In this document: in pieces, positions 6,452-11,959 of the stretch | How positions within the stretch are numbered: position 1 is the first letter of the stretch | Layout of the letters: each line of letters opens with the position of its first letter | Source of the DNA: Collimonas sp. UBA1456 | Lineage (GTDB): Bacteria; Pseudomonadota; Gammaproteobacteria; Burkholderiales; Burkholderiaceae_D | Length of the DNA stretch: 11,959 nt | Reading direction: 5' to 3' | NCBI GenBank assembly: GCA_002325825.1 | Contig: DCSW01000073.1 | Span: 11,766-23,724, forward strand | Notes under the pieces: model-generated | Seen by the model: only the letters and a program-made list of their open reading frames with translations | Databases searched by the model: none | Told to the model about the DNA's origin: nothing | Translations under genes and position numbers: made by a program

Positions 6452-6823
6452 TTAACTACGCGCCAGCAATACGACGCCGACAATGATGATGCCGATGGCA
6501 ATCAAGCGCTGTGTCGAGATCGCTTCGCCCAAAAAGTGCCAGGCGCCGACAGCGCTGATGATATAGCCCATCGATAGCATTGGGTAGGCGATCGTGACAT
6601 CGACCCGCGACAGGCCGATAATCCATACCACCACCGAAATTACGTAGCAGGTTAGGCCGCCCAGGATCGACAACTGGGTCGCCAGTTTGATACCGGTGGC
6701 AATCCAGTTTTGAGGCGTCAGGTGAATCACGCCGACCACGCTGGTGCCTGCCTTCAGCAGTAACTGAGCTAAGGCATTCAAGCAGACGCCAGCGAGGATA
6801 AAGACAAAGGTTGTGATGTTCAT
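6452..6823 (-). CDS. arnE: EamA/SMR-type membrane protein, ArnE-like Ara4N-lipid flippase subunit
   Basis: A 123-residue, almost wholly hydrophobic protein with four predicted membrane helices (about 3-22, 44-70, 76-97 and 105-122), the small multidrug resistance topology. The segment VTIAYPMLSMGYI (residues 76-88) closely matches the IAYPMLSLNFV segment of E. coli ArnE. Conserved-looking Q20 and K24 lie in helix 1 and E100 in the loop after helix 3. ArnE and ArnF together are thought to flip undecaprenyl-phosphate-Ara4N to the periplasmic side. No second subunit gene is present here, so a homodimer or a partner encoded elsewhere is inferred. The ATG lies 23 nt after the arnT stop. Assignment to ArnE rather than ArnF rests on the motif and is less certain than the family. 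Confidence 0.8.
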   Translation of the reverse strand: MNITTFVFILAGVCLNALAQLLLKAGTSVVGVIHLTPQNWIATGIKLATQLSILGGLTCYVISVVVWIIGLSRVDVTIAYPMLSMGYIISAVGAWHFLGEAISTQRLIAIGIIIVGVVLLARS

Positions 6824-6846
6824 GGGTCGGGTCGCTATTTGGTTGT

Positions 6847-8604
6847 TTATGGTGCAGACGGCGCTGTCGAAGCGTCGGGTAGCGCAGCAGACTCGGCCAC
6901 AGCCGTTTCTGGCGTGGCTGACGTTACCGGTGCAGCCGCAGGCACACCCTGGTTGGTCACTACGACACGGCGCGGGTCTTCGGCGATGACGCGCATCGGT
7001 AGGCCGCGTTTCGCTAGTTCGCGGTAGTTTTCCGGACGGATGATGGCGATATCCTTTTTACCAGCGGCGTGGTCAGCAGTCCACTTGACAGCAAATGCAT
7101 CGATCGTCGGAATCCACAAATGCGGCTCCTGGCCGATGCCGAATTCCAGCTCATCCATGTGCTGCACCATGGTCATGGTGCGGCGCAGATAGAACGGTAG
7201 CGATTGCTCATACTTACCGACCACATACAGCGTGGTTTGCGGCATCATTTCAGCGTTGATGGCGGGCACCATGTCAATCCCGGCCGAGTAGCGTCCTTGC
7301 GGGTCGTGGCCGTACATCAGCAACTGGCCACCGATGAAACCGCTGGCGGCGAGGGCGACAATCGCCCATTCTCGCTGCCGGAGCACCAGCATTAATGCGG
7401 CGACGGCGCCGATGAAGGCAAATGCGGACGCACCTAACACCCATGGCACGTGCGCTTGCATTAATGGCAGCGAAAAGGCGTCTTTGGCCAGCGTCGGAAT
7501 TTTCGATGCTAACGCTAGGCCGATCACCGCAGACAGAAGTAGTAGCCAGGCCGATGCCTGTACCGATTTGTTGCTGGCATTATCTAGCTGGCATGCAATC
7601 AGCAGCGCCAGCGCCGGGAAAATCGGCAAAATGTACGACGGCAGCTTAGAATCGGAAATGCTGAAGAATACGAAAATGAAGATGCTCCAGATTAGCAGCA
7701 TTTTTTTCGGCTGGAAGCCGGATACAGTGCTGCGTTCACGGGCGCTGTTCCACAAGCTCTGGAACAGCACGCCAAGCCATGGCATGATGCCCAATATCAG
7801 GATTGGTACGAAGTAATATGGCGGACCATAGCGGTTATGGATCTTGCTGGTGAAGCGCTGGAATTGTTCGTGGATGAAGAAGAATTGCGGAAACTCCGGA
7901 TTCTTCAGCGAAATCAACACGAACCAAGGCATGGTGATCAGGAGAAACAGAGTCAGGCCCAGCACCAGATTGAGTCGCTTCCAGATTGACCAATCGCGCG
8001 AGAATAGAGTGTACAGCACTAATACGGCGCCGGGGATCAGCAAGCCGATTAAGCCTTTCGATAAGACTGACAGCGCCATGCCGGCCCAGCACAGCAGCAT
8101 CCAGTTGCGCTGCTCGCGGTAGCTGATATCGCCGCGCTGCGCCAGCAGCAGTGAGGAAAGTGCAATGGTCATCATGCCGGACAAGTCCATGTCGAGTGTG
8201 TTGATGTGACCCAGGCCAGCCCACAGGAAGCTGGAACCGAGCACCAGTGCTGCGTAGAAGCCGATGCGGGCATGGAATAGACGGCTTCCGGTAAAGGCGA
8301 CCAAAAATACGCCAAGCAGGCCACACAATCCGGTCCACAACCGCGCCTGCCAGTCGCCTAGGCCGAATAATTCAAACGTGATGGCATTCATCCAGGTCTG
8401 CAGCGGCGGCTTCTCAAAATATTTGAGTCCGTTCAGCCGTAAGGTGATCCAGTCGCCGGTGGCAACCATTTCACGCGCCATTTCGGCATAGCGACCTTCA
8501 TCGCTAGGCACCAGTGTGCGGGCGCCGAGCATATAGAACCAGATGATGCAGAACAGCAGTAAAAGCAGCCAGACAAAAGTTTTGGATTTATGCAGTTCAT
8601 GCAT
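6847..8604 (-). CDS. arnT: Lipid A 4-amino-4-deoxy-L-arabinosyltransferase (ArnT), GT83/PMT family
   Basis: A 585-residue integral membrane glycosyltransferase that moves Ara4N from undecaprenyl phosphate to lipid A phosphates at the periplasmic face of the inner membrane. This lowers surface negative charge and gives cationic peptide resistance. The N-terminal helix (about 10-27) is followed by the periplasmic PSDEGRYAEMAREM loop with the conserved acidic pair D35-E36. E64-K65 in YFEKPPLQTW and D138/D140 in NTLDMDLS are the other conserved loop residues of the family; IHEQFQRF (H245) follows. Multiple helices run to about residue 440, then a soluble periplasmic domain. The last 35 residues (551-585) are rich in Ala, Pro, Thr and Ser. 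The ATG overlaps the end of the preceding gene by 8 bp, with AAGGA upstream. Confidence 0.92.
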   Translation of the reverse strand: MHELHKSKTFVWLLLLLFCIIWFYMLGARTLVPSDEGRYAEMAREMVATGDWITLRLNGLKYFEKPPLQTWMNAITFELFGLGDWQARLWTGLCGLLGVFLVAFTGSRLFHARIGFYAALVLGSSFLWAGLGHINTLDMDLSGMMTIALSSLLLAQRGDISYREQRNWMLLCWAGMALSVLSKGLIGLLIPGAVLVLYTLFSRDWSIWKRLNLVLGLTLFLLITMPWFVLISLKNPEFPQFFFIHEQFQRFTSKIHNRYGPPYYFVPILILGIMPWLGVLFQSLWNSARERSTVSGFQPKKMLLIWSIFIFVFFSISDSKLPSYILPIFPALALLIACQLDNASNKSVQASAWLLLLSAVIGLALASKIPTLAKDAFSLPLMQAHVPWVLGASAFAFIGAVAALMLVLRQREWAIVALAASGFIGGQLLMYGHDPQGRYSAGIDMVPAINAEMMPQTTLYVVGKYEQSLPFYLRRTMTMVQHMDELEFGIGQEPHLWIPTIDAFAVKWTADHAAGKKDIAIIRPENYRELAKRGLPMRVIAEDPRRVVVTNQGVPAAAPVTSATPETAVAESAALPDASTAPSAP

Positions 8605-8995
8605 CTTGGACAGTTTCCTTATCTGTACTAAAAATCAGGGCCAGCACGACTTTGCGTCCTTCGGTAATCAAAATGTTGTAAGTACGGCAGGCTGCCTGAT
8701 TGTTCATGCATTCGAGGCCGATGCGGCGTTCCATTAGTACGGCGGTCAGTTTGGGGTGAACAAAGTGCTGGCGCAGGCCGGTTCCCAGAATCACGATATC
8801 GGGGCGGGTGCTAGCTATATATGCGAAATGCTCTGCGGTTATAGCCTCGAAGCTGCTGACCGGCCAGATCACCGGCGCAGTTTCCGGCAAAACCAGTAAG
8901 CTGTGTTCGTAGCGGGTAGTGTTGATTTGCACGCCACGGTCGTCGTAGGCCGTGACGGTCTGATATTGCTGGATCTTAGTGGTATGTAGCTTCAT
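8597..8995 (-). CDS. Mth938-like (DUF498) domain protein
   Basis: A 132-residue soluble protein of the Mth938/DUF498 family, which includes bacterial Xcc1710-like proteins and the mitochondrial complex I assembly factor NDUFAF3. The biochemical role of the bacterial members is not established. The core is clear: PDIVILGTGLRQHFVHP (65-81) followed by IGLECMNNQAACRTYNIL (92-109) and the closing EGRKVVLALI strand. It is the first gene of the minus-strand unit. Its last 8 bp overlap the start of arnT, so the two are co-transcribed and probably translationally coupled; I see nothing that ties its function to Ara4N synthesis. The ATG start has a weak AGAGA upstream. An out-of-frame ATG CAA TGA (8998-9000 downward) overlaps the initiation region. 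Confidence 0.85.
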   Translation of the reverse strand: MKLHTTKIQQYQTVTAYDDRGVQINTTRYEHSLLVLPETAPVIWPVSSFEAITAEHFAYIASTRPDIVILGTGLRQHFVHPKLTAVLMERRIGLECMNNQAACRTYNILITEGRKVVLALIFSTDKETVQDA

Positions 8996-9454
8996 TGCAT
9001 TATCTCTAATTAATCATAACAATCTCGATCGGAGCAACCGATGCTGCCATGCAAAACGGCGCCTACCCTCGTCACGCGAATAGAATAGTTGTCTTATCAT
9101 GTTCAGGATTAAGATAGCGCTAAAAAGCAAGGATAGACTGAGGGTGATCTGCAAATTTCTCAAAAGTGAAAAAATAAAGTGCCGCATTGTAGCGTTTTCC
9201 GTAAGCGAGCTTGCGTTATTGATTGATAAAACCCCATACTTTCGGCAGAATGAGCGACTGGGGGCGGTGATTTGTGCGCCGCAGAAAAGCGGTCCGAAAA
9301 GTCGTGCAATAATTTTGGAGTAGTCTTAGGGTTGTCCCTATAAAGGAGCGGCTATTTTCATTTGCTGCGGCACACATTTAAATGCCTGACGATAATCATT
9401 TTCCAGATAGCCCCTTAATGCTCGATTTTATTGCATAAATGTAATGATTATACT
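8996..9454. other. 459-bp divergent intergenic region with no convincing gene
   Basis: This region separates the minus-strand operon from the plus-strand aminotransferase relic. A 74-codon frame at 9099-9323 (plus) has no Shine-Dalgarno and a Lys/Arg-rich sequence without family motifs; I do not call it a gene. Visible structure includes ATCGG-AGCAA-CCGAT near 9028-9042, TAGGG-TTGT-CCCTA (9327-9340), and GGCTAT/ATAGCC arms (9350-9355 and 9407-9412). The last pair nearly centres on a perfect CATTTAAATG palindrome (9375-9384). The stretch must hold the arn operon promoter and the former alaA promoter. It is more A/T-rich than the flanking genes, consistent with decay after the loss of alaA. Confidence 0.5.
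9013..9021 (-). promoter_or_regulatory. Candidate extended -10 promoter for the Mth938-arn operon
   Basis: The minus strand reads TGTTATGAT, an extended -10 (TGnTATGAT, five of six to TATAAT), pointing into the operon. Transcription would start about 11 nt before the first ATG, giving a very short leader that still contains AGAGA. There is no good -35: TTGCTC lies only 14 nt upstream. No recognisable PmrA or PhoP box was seen nearby, so control of the arn genes by those regulators cannot be claimed. Confidence 0.3.
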
Positions 9455-10569
9455 GTGTGACCGATCCAAAAATCTGAAAAATTGGATGAGGTCTGTTAAG
9501 ACATCCTTGGTCCTGTGCTGGAGAAAGTTGGATAAATAGAGAAAGAGGGTCACAAAATCATCAGCTCAATACCGGTAACCTGGCAGCATTCGGCTTTGAG
9601 CCGCCTGATGAAATCGTTCAGGACATGATCTACAACATGGGCAATGCCTCTGGATGTATCTATTCTAAAGGGATGTTTGCGCCGCGTAAGTCGGTGATGC
9701 ATTATTGTCAGCAAAAGTACATTCGGCGTGTCACGGTCGACGACATTTAGCTCAGTAACGGCGCCTCTGAGCTGATCGTGATGAGCGCCAATGCGTTGCT
9801 CAACACCGGCGACGAAGTTTTGGTGCCATCGCCCGACCACCCGCTTTGGACTGCAGCCATCAGCCTCTCCGCCGGCACCCCGTGCCACTATATTTGCGAC
9901 GAGCAGCCTGGCTGGTTTACGGATATCGAAGATATTAAGAAAAAATCAATGCGAACACGCGTACGATTGTTTTCAGCAACACGAATAATCCGACCGGCGC
10001 TTTATATCCGGTGGAGTTGTTGTAGTAGATCGTCGACGTGGCACGGCAGCACCAACTGACCATTCTTGCCGACGAAATATACGACAAGGTTCTGTACGGT
10101 AGCGAGGTTCACAATTCGCTCGCGTCACTGGCGGACGACGTGCTTTTTATTACCTGTAACGGCTTGTCGAAGAATTATCATTCTTGTGGCTATCGCGCTA
10201 GCTGGATGGTGGTGTCGGGCGAAAAGAAGCACGCCAAAGCTTATATTCAAGGCTTGAACATGCCAGCGCAATATAGCGTATAAACTATTGACGGATATTC
10301 CGGGTGTGACTTGCGTCAAGCCGAAGGCGGCGCTGTATATGTTTCCGTGCCTTTATTCGAAGATGTATCCGATCACAGATGAACAGGATTTCGCATACCC
10401 ACTGTTGGATGAGCAACGGATTTTGATCGTGCAGGGCACCGGTTTCAATTGCCAGACGTCGAATCATTACCGCGTAGTGTTTTGTCGAATACTGCTGAAT
10501 TGGCTGATTTAATGGGGGCGCATTGCTAATTTTCCGGAAGGGTGTCGCCGGCGTCACTGTACGGCTTGA
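9455..10569 (+). pseudogene. alaA: Relic of an AlaA-type alanine aminotransferase (fold-type I PLP enzyme)
   Basis: Collinear pieces in shifting frames match AlaA/YfbQ from start to end: PIQKSEKLDEV, GPVLEK, EKEGHKII, LAAFGFEPPDEI, NGASELIV, GDEVLVPSPDHPLWTAAISL, NTNNPTGALYPVELL, ILADEIYDKVLY, the PLP-lysine block NGLSKNYHSCGYR, TDIPGVTCVKPKAALYMFP and ILIVQGTGFN. The likely start is a degenerate GTG at 9455, at once followed by TGA where Arg is usual. Further stops are TAA 9497 (Tyr of YDIRG), TAA 9533, TAG 9748, and TAG TAG 10023-10028 (QE). Frame shifts lie near 9563, in the A-run at 9940-9945, and near 10480 and 10515. A deletion removes about ten residues between GLNM and PAQYSV, and a second about 28 residues before KLLTDIP at 10282. 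The missing ~115 bp agree with the family's ~405 residues. Intact AlaA would transaminate pyruvate with glutamate to alanine. Confidence 0.93.
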
Positions 10570-10629
10570 CAGCGGCAAAGCCAGCAAGACAGATTTTTTT
10601 ATTTAATTTTTATATAGACAGCAGAGAAT
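10566..10629 (+). promoter_or_regulatory. Spacer likely to hold a promoter for hom
   Basis: A perfect TTGACA (10566-10571) overlaps the end of the aminotransferase relic, but no good -10 lies 16-18 nt downstream (ACAGAT at 17). An alternative pair is AAGACA (10586-10591) and TTTATA (10609-10614), 17 nt apart, inside a T-rich run at 10592-10616. Its start site would lie only about 10 nt before the hom ATG. A weak ribosome site, AGAGA, precedes the ATG. With its former upstream partner dead, hom needs a promoter here or must be reached through untranslated relic RNA. I cannot decide between these pairs. Confidence 0.25.
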
Positions 10630-11940
10630 ATGAAATCCATCAAGGTAGGTTTGCTTGGCATAGGTACCGTTGGTTCTGGCACATTTAACGTATTGAAGCG
10701 CAATCAGCAAGAAATTGCAGCGCGCGCTGGGAGAGCTATTGAAATTACGATGGTGGCCGACCTCGATATTGAGCGCGCCAAGAAACTGACCCATGACGAA
10801 GTGGCAATCGTCGATGATGCCAATTTGGTTATCAATCATCCCGATATCGATATCGTGATCGAGCTGATCGGCGGTTACGGTATCGCTAAAGACCTGGTGC
10901 TGAAGGCGATTGCCAACGGCAAGCATGTGGTTACCGCCAACAAAGCGCTGATCGCAACCCATGGCAATGAGATTTTCAAAGCCGCGCAGAAAAAAGGCGT
11001 GATCGTTGCGTTTGAAGCGGCGGTAGCCGGCGGCATTCCGATCATTAAGGTGCTGCGTGAGGGCCTGACCGCCAACAGCATTCAGTGGATCGCCGGCATC
11101 ATTAATGGCACCACCAATTTCATCTTGACCGAAATGCGTGACAAGGGTCTCGATTTTGGCGTCGTGCTGAAGGAGGCGCAACGCCTCGGCTACGCCGAAG
11201 CCGATCCGACCTTCGATATCGAAGGTGTCGATGCAGCTCAAAAGCTGACCATCATGGCCTCGATCGCATTCGGCATCCCGGTACAGTTAAGCAAGGCGCA
11301 TGTGGAGGGCATTACCAAGCTGCAGGCTACCGATATCCGTTATGCTGAGCAGCTCGGCTATCGTATCAAATTGCTCGGCATCACCAAACGTACCGCCGGT
11401 GGCATCGAGTTGCGTGTGCATCCGACGCTGATTCCAAGTGCGCGTCTGCTTGCGAATGTTGAAGGGGCGATGAATGCGGTGCAGCTGCGCGGCGACGCCA
11501 TTGGCGATACACTGTATTACGGCAAGGGTGCCGGCTCCGAACCGACCGCTTCGGCAGTAATTGCCGATCTGGTCGATATCACCCGTCTGGCTACAGCTGA
11601 TCCCGAACATCGCGTGCCGCATCTTGCGTTCCAGCCGAATGCGATGGCCGATACGCCGATCATGCCGATGGCCGAGATCACTACGAGCTACTATCTGCGC
11701 ATGCATGTCGCTGATCAGCCCGGCGTGTTAGCCGATGTCGCACTGATTTTGGCGGACTCATCGATCTCGATCGATGCCATGCTGCAAAAAAAACTGGCTA
11801 TAGGCGAGACTCGCACTGATATCATTATCCTGACGCAACAGATCCAGGAAAAAAATATCGAAGCAGCGATCGCCAAGATCGAAGCATTGGCAACGGTGGT
11901 CGGTGCGGTGATCAAGATTCGACTGGAAGAGCTGGGCTGA
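10630..11940 (+). CDS. hom: Homoserine dehydrogenase, monofunctional with ACT domain
   Basis: A 436-residue cytoplasmic enzyme that reduces aspartate semialdehyde to homoserine with NAD(P)H, the branch point to threonine and methionine. The nucleotide-binding motif GIGTVGSG spans residues 10-17. K105 in VTANKALIA and K205 in DIEGVDAAQKLTIMA are the conserved active-site lysines, with E190 and D196 in YAEADPTFDIEG nearby. The homoserine dehydrogenase signature AEADPTFDIEGVDAAQKL is intact. A C-terminal ACT domain (about 354-430, beginning YYLRMHVADQPGVLADVA) is the usual site of threonine feedback. There is no aspartokinase domain, so this is the monofunctional form. The frame is open from ATG to TGA with clean codon use. 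In many betaproteobacteria this gene sits between an alaA-type gene and thrC; here the upstream partner is a relic, and only 19 nt of downstream sequence remain. Confidence 0.96.
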   Translation: MKSIKVGLLGIGTVGSGTFNVLKRNQQEIAARAGRAIEITMVADLDIERAKKLTHDEVAIVDDANLVINHPDIDIVIELIGGYGIAKDLVLKAIANGKHVVTANKALIATHGNEIFKAAQKKGVIVAFEAAVAGGIPIIKVLREGLTANSIQWIAGIINGTTNFILTEMRDKGLDFGVVLKEAQRLGYAEADPTFDIEGVDAAQKLTIMASIAFGIPVQLSKAHVEGITKLQATDIRYAEQLGYRIKLLGITKRTAGGIELRVHPTLIPSARLLANVEGAMNAVQLRGDAIGDTLYYGKGAGSEPTASAVIADLVDITRLATADPEHRVPHLAFQPNAMADTPIMPMAEITTSYYLRMHVADQPGVLADVALILADSSISIDAMLQKKLAIGETRTDIIILTQQIQEKNIEAAIAKIEALATVVGAVIKIRLEELG

Positions 11941-11959
11941 TTTTACTGCTGTTGGTCCG

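Noticed and set aside
9099..9323. A 74-codon plus-strand frame in the divergent region
   Set aside because: No Shine-Dalgarno, no recognisable motif, a Lys/Arg-rich composition typical of translated A/T-rich spacer, and a position over the region needed for promoters.
9338..9424. Minus-strand 28-codon fragment ending QQMKIAAPL
   Set aside because: It looks protein-like but has a stop upstream, no start near its beginning and no family match that I recognise; kept only as a check in the findings.
9440..9460. TATACT at 9449-9454 as a promoter -10 for the aminotransferase relic
   Set aside because: It directly abuts the inferred start codon, so transcription would begin inside the gene, and no -35 is placed correctly.
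10038..10283. Open fragments within 9778-10512 as separate small genes
   Set aside because: Each fragment matches a consecutive piece of one AlaA protein, so they are parts of a single pseudogene.
1..11959. CRISPR array, tRNA or rRNA genes, prophage, toxin-antitoxin pair or novel defence system
   Set aside because: No regularly spaced repeats, no cloverleaf-like or rRNA sequence, and every sizeable frame is explained by a known family or is a shadow of one.

Overview
The window looks like chromosomal DNA of a betaproteobacterium, most likely Burkholderiales and perhaps near the Oxalobacteraceae. This rests on the style of the proteins (Bcp, Mth938-like, AlaA, Hom), on their grouping, and on moderate G+C. 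The species cannot be fixed from sequence alone. No new kind of system was found. The core is a complete-looking lipid A aminoarabinose (Ara4N) operon with some unusual architecture, flanked by two decayed genes.

Layout from left to right. Positions 1-406 hold the end of a dead IS256-family insertion sequence that runs off the left edge. Positions 473-943 (minus) encode a Bcp/PrxQ peroxiredoxin with a likely terminator and its own upstream region. Positions 1128-8995 (minus) form one transcription unit. In transcription order it reads Mth938-like protein, arnT, arnE-like, arnB, arnC, an arnA formyltransferase, an arnA dehydrogenase/decarboxylase, and arnD. Positions 8996-9454 are a divergent intergenic region with no convincing gene. 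Positions 9455-10569 (plus) are a heavily decayed alaA-type aminotransferase pseudogene. Positions 10630-11940 (plus) are an intact homoserine dehydrogenase gene, with 19 nt left after it.

How the Arn genes work together, from knowledge of the enterobacterial pathway. The ArnA dehydrogenase domain oxidatively decarboxylates UDP-glucuronate to UDP-Ara4O, and ArnB transaminates this to UDP-Ara4N. The ArnA transformylase domain N-formylates it, and ArnC moves the formylated sugar to undecaprenyl phosphate. ArnD deformylates the lipid-linked sugar, ArnE (with ArnF in enterics) flips it across the inner membrane, and ArnT attaches it to lipid A. The result is resistance to cationic antimicrobial peptides and polymyxin. 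Here the two ArnA activities are on separate genes, only one ArnE/F subunit is present, and the UDP-glucose dehydrogenase that supplies UDP-glucuronate must lie elsewhere.

Points worth a second look are the alaA relic upstream of intact hom, the split ArnA with a perfect hairpin between its halves, a REP-like hairpin before a TTG-started arnD, a Bcp without the usual +5 resolving cysteine, an Ala/Pro-rich tail on ArnT, and repeated dyads upstream of bcp.
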